DNA of 64,000 bases, taken from the NCBI RefSeq assembly GCF_036250065.1, contig NZ_CP109199.1:7066001-7130000 (forward strand). Reading direction: 5' to 3'. Below, in pieces: positions 23,394 to 29,935 of the stretch. Under the pieces are notes generated by a model that saw nothing but the letters and a program-made list of their open reading frames with translations, made no database searches and had not been told where the DNA came from. Origin of the DNA: Micromonospora sp. NBC_01699 (GTDB lineage: Bacteria; Actinomycetota; Actinomycetes; Mycobacteriales; Micromonosporaceae). Numbering within the stretch: the stretch's first letter is position 1; every line of letters begins with the position of its first letter. The translations under genes and the position numbers were made by a program.

Positions 23394-24524
23394 CTAGCGC
23401 GTCCCCACGCCCGCGTGCGGCGCCGTTGGCCCGACCGGGGACCCCGGATCGGCCGCCGCGCCGAGGCGGGTGAGCGGAAGCACCTCCCGCCCGACCCGGT
23501 ACGCCTCCTCCAGGTGCGGCCAGGCGGAGAACACGAACTCGTCGACGCCGAGCTCGGCGTACTCGTCGATCCGAGCCGCGACCTCGGCGTAGCTGCCGAC
23601 GAGCGCGGTCCCGGCGCCCTCGCGGACCAGGCCGACACCGGCCCAGAGGTTCGGCGCGATGGTGAGTCCGCCGGTGTTCCCGCCGTTGAGGGCCGCCATC
23701 CGGGCCTGACCGACCGAGTCCATCCGGGCGAACCGGGCGTGCGCGGCGGCGATCCGGTCCGGAGCCATCCCGGCCAGCAGCCTGTCCGCCTCGGCCCACG
23801 CCTGCTCGGCGGTCTCCCGGGCGATGACGTGCAACCGCAGACCGGTACGCAGCACCCGGCCGTGCCCGGCGGCGAGCGCGCGGATCCGGGCAACCCGTTC
23901 GGCGATGGCGGTCGGCGGCTCACCCCACATCAGGTACACGTCGGCGTGTCGGGCGGCCACCGCCTCGGCCGCCGGGGAGGCACCCCCGAAGTAGATCGGT
24001 GGCGGCTCGGCCAGCGGGGTGAGCAGACCGCCGCGCTCGATCCGGTAGTGCTCGCCTGAATAGTCGAACGGCTCGCCCCGCCAGGCCAGCCGCAGCACCT
24101 CCAGGCACTCGGCGGTCCGGGCATAGCGCGCGTCGTGGTCGAGAAAATCACCGTACGCCCGCTGCTCGGCCGGGTCGCCGCCGGTGACGATGTTGATCGC
24201 GAGCCGGCCGTCGGAGATCGCCTGGAACGCCTCGGCCTGCTGGGCCAACAGGGTCGGCAGGGCAAACCCGGCCCGCACCGCGACCAGCAGTCGCAGCCGG
24301 GTGGTGTGCCGGGCAACCGCCGCGCACACGATCCAGGGGTCGGGGCAGCCGGAGCCGACCGGCGTCAACGCCGCGGTGAAGCCGGACTCCTCCGCCGCTG
24401 CGGCCACCCGACCCAGGTAGTCGATGGTCGCGACCCGGTCGTGCCGGGCCGCCCCCGCGCGTACGGTCGCGGCGCCGACCTGGTGGCCGTCGCCGGAGGT
24501 GGGAAGGAACCAGTGGAAGGTCAC
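23394..24524 (-). CDS. ssuD: SsuD-like FMNH2-dependent alkanesulfonate monooxygenase, 376 aa
   Basis: This is a luciferase-like monooxygenase (LLM). The segments MTFHWFLPTSGDG, RLRLLVAVRAGFALPTLLAQQAEAFQAISDGRLAINIVTGG and PIYFGGASPAAEAVAARHADVYLMWGE match the SsuD subgroup, which releases sulfite from alkanesulfonates for sulfur nutrition. No ssuABC transporter or flavin reductase gene is adjacent, so the exact substrate is uncertain. The GTG start has GGGAGG upstream at a slightly long spacing. The promoter region carries a 10-bp-arm palindrome and a CCTA-N9-TAGG motif shared with the FAD/NAD(P)-binding gene upstream, suggesting a common regulator, perhaps sulfur-responsive. Confidence 0.85.
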   Translation of the reverse strand: MTFHWFLPTSGDGHQVGAATVRAGAARHDRVATIDYLGRVAAAAEESGFTAALTPVGSGCPDPWIVCAAVARHTTRLRLLVAVRAGFALPTLLAQQAEAFQAISDGRLAINIVTGGDPAEQRAYGDFLDHDARYARTAECLEVLRLAWRGEPFDYSGEHYRIERGGLLTPLAEPPPIYFGGASPAAEAVAARHADVYLMWGEPPTAIAERVARIRALAAGHGRVLRTGLRLHVIARETAEQAWAEADRLLAGMAPDRIAAAHARFARMDSVGQARMAALNGGNTGGLTIAPNLWAGVGLVREGAGTALVGSYAEVAARIDEYAELGVDEFVFSAWPHLEEAYRVGREVLPLTRLGAAADPGSPVGPTAPHAGVGTR

Positions 24525-24564
24525 GGTCTGCTCGCCTCCCGCGCCGGGGCGCGCTCGATGCTCG

Positions 24565-24604
24565 GATCCCTATCCCGGTAAGTCCTACTAGTCAGATAGG
24601 GATC
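24565..24604 (-). promoter_or_regulatory. promoter/operator region of the ssuD-like gene
   Basis: GATCCCTATC (24565-24574) and its complement (24595-24604) form 10-bp arms 20 nt apart. Inside lies CCTACTAGTCAGATAGG (24584-24600), a CCTA-N9-TAGG motif. On the minus strand its end doubles as the -10-like TAGGAC, with TGGACA 18 nt upstream as a possible -35. Confidence 0.55.
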
Positions 24605-24640
24605 TTGTCCAGCATCCGGCGCTCCCCGACCGACCATTCC

Positions 24641-24706
24641 GACTGGTTCGAGCCGGAGGTCAGACTGGTTCGAGCCGGAGGTCAGACTGGTTCGAGCCGG
24701 AGGTCA
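24641..24706. repeat. three perfect 22-bp tandem repeats
   Basis: Identical 22-bp units occupy 24641-24662, 24663-24684 and 24685-24706 (starting GACTGGTTCG, ending GGAGGTCA). The final TCA of the third copy is the TGA stop codon of the FAD/NAD(P)-binding gene, so the array expanded outward from, or into, that gene's end. Confidence 0.9.
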
Positions 24707-26230
24707 GGCGGTGGCGACGTACGAGCCGGTCTCGCTGTCGAGCGCGGCGAACCGGGCGGCGATACCCCTGGCCTGGCCACGGATCTCCGGTACGGCGGTG
24801 GTTTCCCAGAGCCGGCCCCGGCGCGCCGACCCGAGGGTCCAGAGCGGTGCGGTGGGCGTACCGTCCCGGCCCCGGACGGCACCGGTGTCGTCCACGTCCA
24901 ACCCGAGCCCGTACGGTCCGGTACGGGCGAGCCCGTCGGTCAGCAGCTGTCCCACCAGGGCATCAGCCGACGCGGGCAGCCGCCCGGGACCGGTGCAGTT
25001 GACCACCGCGCCGTACCCGTCGAGGCGGGTGTCCTCGGCCACCGGGGACCGGTGCCCCAGCCGGACGTACAGCCCGCCCCCCGGCCTCGGTTCGACGGCC
25101 TCGACCACGCCCGCCCGTACCGCCAGCCGGCCGGCCGCCCGCAGCCGCCCGATCTCGTCGGCGATCTCCGGAGCCATCCGGTGCCGGTGCACCTCCCAGT
25201 GCCGGGCCAGGTGCCGCAGGAAGCGGTCCCGGTCCGCCGGAGAAAACCCCGACCAGTAGGTGTCCAGCCGAGGGCGCAGACCGTCGACCACGGCCCGCCA
25301 GTCGGCACCCGCCTCGACCAGCGCGCGTACCTGCCGGACCAGCCGGCGCAACGACTCCGCCGACTGCGGCAGCGCGGTGGGCACCGCCACCGGCCGGCCC
25401 GGCCGATGCTGGGCGTTCGGCAGTAGACCGTGTCGGGAGACGGCGACCATCGGACCGCGCTGTCCGGCGGCGGCCAGGCTCAACGCCACGTCGACCGCGG
25501 TGAGACCGGTCCCCACCAGCAGCACCGGCTGGTCGACCGGGACCTCGTCCAGCGCGCCGGGCAGCCACGGGTCGCGAACGTACCCGGAGTTCGGCTCGGC
25601 CGCGGCGGGCCAGCGGGCCGCCGGGTCCGTCGAGGCGGGCGGACCGATCGCGAGTACGACCCGGTCCGCCGGCAGCCACTCGCCGGACCCGAGCCGAACC
25701 CGGACCCGCCCACGAGATCCGAGTTCGGCGGCGTCTCGTCCGACGGATCCGAATTCGGTAGCGCCTCGTCCGCCGGGTCCGAGATCGGTAGCGCCTCGTC
25801 CGACGGATCCGAGTCCTGCGGCGACCGGCCCGGCGGCATCGAACTCGGGGGCGGCGGTGTCGACAATCCGGGTCACCCGGTCGCGGACGATTCGCAACCG
25901 TCCCGGCGCGGCCCGCTCGGTCGCTTCGAGGACGTCCCGCAGGTAGTCGCCGTACCAGCTCCGGGGCATGAAGTCACCGGCGGTGGTGGTGGGGCGGCGG
26001 ACCCGACACCAGTCGAGGAAGTCGCCGGGCGCGTCCGGGTCGGCGCTCATCGTGCCCGCCGGGGAGTTGAGCAGGTGCCATGGTCGGGCCGCGGGTCCGT
26101 ACGCCACTCCCGTGCCGGGGGACGCGGACGGGTCGACCAGCGTCACCGACGTGGCGGTGTGCCGCAGTAGTTCCCGGCTGACCAGCACGCCGCCACAGCC
26201 ACCACCCACCACCAGCACCGTCCGGCTCAT
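24704..26230 (-). CDS. FAD/NAD(P)-binding protein (COG4529-like), 508 aa
   Basis: The N-terminus has a dinucleotide-binding motif VLVVGGGCGGVLVSRELLRH (about residues 5-24). It is followed by GVAYGPAARPWHLLNSPAGTMSADPDAPGDFLDW, typical of the FAD-NAD(P)-binding family related to HI0933/COG4529 proteins, and LLVGTGLTAVDVALSLA (second Rossmann motif). The reaction is unknown. An insert between about residues 134 and 174 consists of four 10-residue near-repeats (for example GLGSVGRGAT) encoded by 30-bp DNA repeats. The start codon lies 31 nt from a CCTA-N9-TAGG motif shared with the SsuD-like gene, hinting at a joint role in sulfur metabolism. The stop codon lies in a 22-bp tandem array. Confidence 0.78.
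   Translation of the reverse strand: MSRTVLVVGGGCGGVLVSRELLRHTATSVTLVDPSASPGTGVAYGPAARPWHLLNSPAGTMSADPDAPGDFLDWCRVRRPTTTAGDFMPRSWYGDYLRDVLEATERAAPGRLRIVRDRVTRIVDTAAPEFDAAGPVAAGLGSVGRGATDLGPGGRGATEFGSVGRDAAELGSRGRVRVRLGSGEWLPADRVVLAIGPPASTDPAARWPAAAEPNSGYVRDPWLPGALDEVPVDQPVLLVGTGLTAVDVALSLAAAGQRGPMVAVSRHGLLPNAQHRPGRPVAVPTALPQSAESLRRLVRQVRALVEAGADWRAVVDGLRPRLDTYWSGFSPADRDRFLRHLARHWEVHRHRMAPEIADEIGRLRAAGRLAVRAGVVEAVEPRPGGGLYVRLGHRSPVAEDTRLDGYGAVVNCTGPGRLPASADALVGQLLTDGLARTGPYGLGLDVDDTGAVRGRDGTPTAPLWTLGSARRGRLWETTAVPEIRGQARGIAARFAALDSETGSYVATA
25711..25830. repeat. four 30-bp in-frame coding repeats
   Basis: Four successive 30-bp units (25711, 25741, 25771, 25801) share the core CGGATCCGA/GCGCCTCGTC with substitutions. 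They encode 10-residue repeats rich in Gly/Arg within the FAD/NAD(P)-binding protein, between its two Rossmann motifs. Confidence 0.8.
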
Positions 26231-26261
26231 GCCGCCGCCCCTCGCCGTTGATCCGCAAAAT

Positions 26262-26278
26262 CCTATGTTGAAAGTAGG
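26262..26278 (-). promoter_or_regulatory. CCTA-N9-TAGG operator of the FAD/NAD(P)-binding gene
   Basis: CCTATGTTGAAAGTAGG (26262-26278) has the same half-sites and spacing as the site upstream of the SsuD-like gene (24584-24600). On the minus strand it ends in TAGGAT, a good -10 hexamer 32 nt from the ATG. Confidence 0.55.
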
Positions 26279-26404
26279 AGATGATCTACCTCGGCCGCTA
26301 GCGAGCGTGACATATTCGGCCGGATCCGAAGACGAATGCCGGACACTCCGGACGGCGACGACAGATCTGGGACGGCAGGGCGGCAGGTCCGCGACGGCGG
26401 CAGG

Positions 26405-27328
26405 TCAGATCGGGCGGACCGAGGCGAGCGCGTCGTCGACCACCCAGTCGAGCTGGCGGTGGGTGCCCGGGATGGAGACGTAGAAGATCGCGGCGGTGGC
26501 ACGGCCGACGTCGATGCAGGCGACCGCTGCCAACTCGTCGGTCGCCTTCAGCCCCGGCCGGTTGAAGTGCAGCCGGAACACGGTGACCCAGGCGGGCCGA
26601 CCGCCCAACATGGCCCGTTCGTCGCGGAGCAGCTCCATCCGGCTCGGCTGCGGGTAGTACTCGGCCCGTACGTCGGCCGCCACCTGCCGCCCGACGCACT
26701 CCAGGTCGAAGGTGAGAGCGTCGTTCTCGGCAGCCGGTACGGCGGCGGAAAGGATCGACGCATGGTAGTCACTGAACCCGTCGTACGCCGTCTCGGTGAC
26801 AAAATGCTGCCCCGTCTTGTACGGCACCTCAAGCATGCCGGCGTTCCACACCGTTTCCCACGGCAGCCAGGGCGCCCCGTACGCGGTGTAGGAAATGCCG
26901 GCCTCCTCGTCCACCGTGCGGGGCCCGACCGACGGTGACCCGGTCGGCGGTGGCGGGGTGTTCGAGGGCGCCGGGGTGGGCGCCGTCGGTACGCCGGTTG
27001 ACGGCGGGCACATCCTGGCGAGCGGCGGCCGGGTGTCGGCCGGGGCGGAGAAGTCGTCACCGAACAGGTGCGGGTCCGAGCCGAGGGTCATCGTGAGTAC
27101 CACGACCAGGCCGGTGACCAGCACCGCTCCGGCGGCGCCACCGAACCACCAGAGCCGCTGCCGCTCGCGTCGCTCGCGCATCCCCGGTGCCGGAAGCGCC
27201 ACCGGGGACGGCCCGCCAACGGGCGAGCCACCAACGGGCAGGCCGCCGAGCCGGGTTACCGGGCCGGCCGCCCATGCCGTGCCCGGTGTGGGCCGGGACG
27301 GCGGCTCGGGTGGCATCGCAGCAGGCAT
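26405..27328 (-). CDS. membrane-anchored hypothetical protein, 307 aa
   Basis: This is a single-pass protein of unrecognised family. The N-terminal 50 residues are Pro/Gly-rich and presumably cytoplasmic. A basic stop (RERRERQR) then leads into one membrane helix (LWWFGGAAGAVLVTGLVVVLTMTL, about residues 58-81). A Pro/Thr-rich linker (about 95-130) precedes an extracytoplasmic α/β domain with AGISYTAYGAPWLPWETVWNAGM and ending DWVVDDALASVRPI. Two cysteines in the outer domain (LECVGR, AVACIDV) could pair. The start is ATG 27328, with a second ATG four codons later that is better spaced from GAGGGG. The intergenic stretch to the FAD gene promoter (26279-26404) holds nothing recognisable. Confidence 0.75.
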   Translation of the reverse strand: MPAAMPPEPPSRPTPGTAWAAGPVTRLGGLPVGGSPVGGPSPVALPAPGMRERRERQRLWWFGGAAGAVLVTGLVVVLTMTLGSDPHLFGDDFSAPADTRPPLARMCPPSTGVPTAPTPAPSNTPPPPTGSPSVGPRTVDEEAGISYTAYGAPWLPWETVWNAGMLEVPYKTGQHFVTETAYDGFSDYHASILSAAVPAAENDALTFDLECVGRQVAADVRAEYYPQPSRMELLRDERAMLGGRPAWVTVFRLHFNRPGLKATDELAAVACIDVGRATAAIFYVSIPGTHRQLDWVVDDALASVRPI

Positions 27329-27398
27329 CCCCTCTAGTCAACACCAGCAACGGCCAAGTTGCCGACCAGCCCTGCCCCAGCCTTCGGCCCGCCGCCCG

Positions 27399-27466
27399 CC
27401 AGCTCCCGGCACGCCAGCCCTACGCCAGCTCCCGGCACGCCAGCCCTACGCCAGCTCCCGGCGCGG
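27399..27466. repeat. 26-bp tandem repeats (two full copies plus a partial)
   Basis: Units at 27399-27424 and 27425-27450 are identical (starting CCAGCTCCCGGC), and a third is partial (27451-27466). They lie between two minus-strand membrane-protein genes in non-coding sequence. Confidence 0.85.
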
Positions 27467-27493
27467 GGACGGGCTGCGGTGTCCCTCGACCCC

Positions 27494-27703
27494 TCAGCCG
27501 GAGCCGACGAGGTCCGGCTCGACGCTGCCGGCCGCGCGGGGCGGCGGAGCCTGCAACTCGACCACGTGTGGACGGCCGGGGTCGGTCAAGGTGTCGTACC
27601 AGGGCGTGAAGGCGGCAAGCAGGGCGAGGAGCAGTCCACTGAGGGCGACCGCGAGCACGACGAGGAATTCCCGTACGGCCCCCGGACCGGCAGTCAAGAT
27701 CAT
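27494..27703 (-). CDS. small single-pass membrane protein, 69 aa
   Basis: ATG at 27703 has GGGGAGG five nt upstream. The first 40 residues hold one long hydrophobic helix (FLVVLAVALSGLLLALLAAF) followed by TPWYDTLTDPG and a Pro/Ala tail. No family is recognised. It lies 165 nt upstream of the 26405-27328 gene on the same strand, with the 26-bp tandem repeats between them. An in-frame extension to 27790 exists but has no binding site. Confidence 0.65.
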   Translation of the reverse strand: MILTAGPGAVREFLVVLAVALSGLLLALLAAFTPWYDTLTDPGRPHVVELQAPPPRAAGSVEPDLVGSG

Positions 27704-28003
27704 GACGACCTCCCCATCGGGGAACCCGTCGACCAACCCGCCAGCTCCCCAGGAAACAGGATCACCCATGACCGGACACAACACAGTCATCCATCAGACG
27801 CAATCCCAACCCCAACCAGCCCCCACCCCCACCCCCACCCACCGCGCCCCCACCACCCCCACACGCGTCGATCTAGGGCATATACGTGCTTGTTGATCTC
27901 CGATCACCACCATTCGCCCTAGATCGCGGGCGAAAGGGGTGGCGGGGGGAGGGGGACGCGCGGAGGGGGGAGGGGGGAGGGGGGAAGGGGGGAGGGGTGG
28001 AGG
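27704..28003. other. intergenic region with C-rich/G-rich tracts around a 56-bp element
   Basis: No gene is present. The left part (about 27790-27862) is C-rich with runs such as CCCCCACCCCC. The 56-bp palindrome-ended element is at 27870-27925. The right part (about 27935-28020) is almost pure G with A interruptions and runs into the 3' end of the DEAD-box helicase gene. Confidence 0.75.
27870..27925 (+). repeat. 56-bp dispersed element, copy 1
   Basis: Terminal inverted repeats GATCTAGGGC (27870-27879 and complement 27916-27925) enclose a 36-nt core containing GTGCTTGTTGATCTCC and CACCACCATTC. The reverse complement of 44871-44926 matches it at 52 of 56 positions. Confidence 0.9.
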
Positions 28004-29314
28004 TTAGGCGGGGCGGGGGGTGGTGGGGCGGCGGGGGCGGCGGGTGCGGCCGGAGCTGCGGTGCTGGGCTCGGGGGGAGGCGCCGCCGGGCTGGGCGGGG
28101 GCGGGCTGGGCCGGCTTCGGGGCGGCGACGGTCACCGGTACGCCGGACGGGACGCGGGCACCGGTCACCCGGACCAGTTCCGCATCGCCCGGTCGGACCT
28201 GTGCCGACTCCGGCCGGATCCCGGCGGTTGCCATCAGCCGGGCCATGTCCCGGCGCTGGTCGGGCGTGACCAGCGTGACGACCGCGCCGGACTCGCCGGC
28301 CCTGGCCGTACGACCGCCACGGTGCAGGTAGTCCTTCGCCTCCGTCGGCGGGTCCACGTTCACCACCAGGTCCAGCCCGTCCACGTGGATACCACGGGCC
28401 GCCACGTCGGTGGCGACCAGCGCGGTGACCTGGCCGTTGCGGAACTGCTCCAGCACCCGGGTCCGCTGCGGCTGCGACTTGCCACCGTGCAGGGCGGCGG
28501 CGCGTACGCCACTGGCCAGGAGTTGCCGGGCCAGCCGGTCGGCGCGGTGCTTCGTACCCGTGAACAGGATCGTCCGGCCCTCGCGGGCGGCGATCTGGGT
28601 GGTGGTGGCGGCCTTGTCGGCGGCGTCGAGGTGCAGTACGTGGTGCGTCATCGCGGTGACCGTGGCGGTGCCCGGGTCCACCGAGTGCGACACGGGGTCG
28701 GTCAGGAAGCGACGTACCAGCCGGTCGACGCCACGGTCCAGGGTGGCGGAGAAGAGCATCCGCTGCCCGTTCGGCGCGACCTGCTCCAGCAGCCGGGTGA
28801 CCTGGGGCAGGAAGCCCATGTCGGCCATCTGGTCGGCCTCGTCGAGCACGGTGATGGTGACCTGGTCGAGCCGGCAGTCACCCCGGTTGGTCAGGTCGGC
28901 GAGCCGACCCGGCGTGGCGATGACAACCTCGGCACCGGCGCGCAGGGCGTCCGCCTGGCGTTGCAGGGAGAGGCCGCCGACGACGGTGACACAGCGCAGG
29001 TTGACCGCGCGGGCGTACGGGGCGAGCGCGGTGGTCACCTGCTGGGCCAGTTCGCGGGTCGGGACCAGCACCAGGGCCAGCGGCTGACCGGGGCGGGCCC
29101 GGCGGCCGGCGGTACGGGAGAGCAGCGGGAGCCCGAAGGCGAGCGTCTTGCCGGATCCGGTGCGGCCCCGGCCGAGCACGTCCCGCCCGGCGAGCGAGTC
29201 GGGCAGGGTGGCGGACTGGATCGGGAACGGCTCGGTGATGCCATTCGCCACCAGCGCGGTACGCAGCGCGGGGGCGAGCGGGGCGTCGGTGAACGACGCG
29301 ATGGCATGGGTCAT
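28004..29314 (-). CDS. DEAD-box ATP-dependent RNA helicase, 436 aa
   Basis: All helicase motifs are visible: Q motif region ITEPFPIQSATLPD, Walker A GRTGSGKTLAF, PTRELA, GG, TPGRL, DEAD box VLDEADQMADMGF, SAT, and C-terminal ATDVAARGIHVDG and YLHRGGRTARAG. The tail after about residue 395 is Pro/Arg-rich (PAQPAPAQPGG...RRPRRPTTPRPA), and its last residues are encoded by the G-rich tract. The ATG at 29314 (MTHAIASFTDAPL) with AAGGTG upstream is used; longer in-frame starts lack homology. A cold-shock protein gene lies 192 nt upstream in the same direction, consistent with a cold-induced RNA-unwinding unit. Confidence 0.93.
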   Translation of the reverse strand: MTHAIASFTDAPLAPALRTALVANGITEPFPIQSATLPDSLAGRDVLGRGRTGSGKTLAFGLPLLSRTAGRRARPGQPLALVLVPTRELAQQVTTALAPYARAVNLRCVTVVGGLSLQRQADALRAGAEVVIATPGRLADLTNRGDCRLDQVTITVLDEADQMADMGFLPQVTRLLEQVAPNGQRMLFSATLDRGVDRLVRRFLTDPVSHSVDPGTATVTAMTHHVLHLDAADKAATTTQIAAREGRTILFTGTKHRADRLARQLLASGVRAAALHGGKSQPQRTRVLEQFRNGQVTALVATDVAARGIHVDGLDLVVNVDPPTEAKDYLHRGGRTARAGESGAVVTLVTPDQRRDMARLMATAGIRPESAQVRPGDAELVRVTGARVPSGVPVTVAAPKPAQPAPAQPGGASPRAQHRSSGRTRRPRRPTTPRPA

Positions 29315-29432
29315 GGATAGCACCTTCCTCAAGGCGGCACGTGTCGAGGAAGGTGCCCGTGGGGCACTGGCCGCCGGGAGCCGTGAATGGCTCCACCAGC
29401 GATCGCAAGCACGAACCGATGGGAATACGCGG

Positions 29433-29465
29433 GGCCGGCCCGCGCCAGCATGGCGCGGGCCGGTC
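29433..29465 (-). terminator. hairpin after cspA
   Basis: GGCCGGCCCGCGCC (29433-29446) pairs with 29452-29465 (one G-T wobble) across a 5-nt loop, 42 nt beyond the cold-shock gene. There is no T-run, so it may only partly stop transcription into the helicase gene. Confidence 0.5.
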
Positions 29466-29506
29466 ACGTCACCGCGCCCGGCGGGCGCAGTGGGGTGTAA
29501 CTGGGT

Positions 29507-29710
29507 TCAGATCAGCCGGATGTTCTCGGCCTGCGGGCCCTTCTGGCCCTGGGTCACCTCGAACTCGACCCGCTGGTTCTCGTCCAGGCTCCGGTAGCCG
29601 GAGGACTGGATCGCCGAGAAGTGGGCGAAGACGTCGGCGCCGCCGCCGTCCGGGGTGATGAAGCCGAAGCCCTTGTCAGCGTTGAACCACTTGACGGTGC
29701 CAATTGCCAT
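29507..29710 (-). CDS. cspA: CspA-type cold-shock protein, 67 aa
   Basis: This is a complete cold-shock domain with both RNA-binding motifs: [15 protein letters not shown] (RNP1, KGFGFI) and DVFAHFSAI (RNP2). It ends [14 protein letters not shown]. Its 67-residue length is normal for the family. It is an RNA/single-strand DNA chaperone. The ATG has GGAG eight nt upstream, and the upstream region contains a CCCGCA-CTTT-TGCGGG hairpin (29741-29756), which may be part of a structured 5' leader as in other cold-shock genes. A DEAD-box helicase follows in the same direction. Confidence 0.97.
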   Translation of the reverse strand: MAIGTVKWFNADKGFGFITPDGGGADVFAHFSAIQSSGYRSLDENQRVEFEVTQGQKGPQAENIRLI

Positions 29711-29842
29711 TTGTTTCGTCTCCTTGACGGAACGATCGGTCCCGCACTTTTGCGGGCCGAAGAGAATCGCCCGCGCCCGGCAGGCGCGGATCGGTGTCGC
29801 CCCCTGGTCGCCCCGCCCGGAGAACTCCGGACATAACAAAGA

Positions 29843-29869
29843 GCGCCTGGGTTACAATCCCGCAGGCGC
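29843..29869 (-). terminator. possible adnB terminator / cspA leader hairpin
   Basis: GCGCCTG (29843-29849) pairs with CAGGCGC (29863-29869); on the minus strand it is followed by TCTTTGTT. It lies 67 nt beyond the adnB stop and upstream of cspA, so it could end the adnAB transcript. Confidence 0.4.
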
Positions 29870-29935
29870 ACACAGAGTCTCTGGGAACCAAAACTGCAAC
29901 TTGGTCAGCCTAGCACGTACCGGCCGGAACATCTA

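Noticed and set aside
24641-24706. CRISPR-like array
   Set aside because: The three 22-bp units are directly adjacent with no spacers, and no cas gene is present.
27886-28269. ORF starting inside the 56-bp element (MLVDLRSPPF...)
   Set aside because: A similar false start occurs in the second element copy (MLVDLQPPPF...), showing that the sequence comes from the repeat itself; the rest is Gly/Arg from the G-tract.
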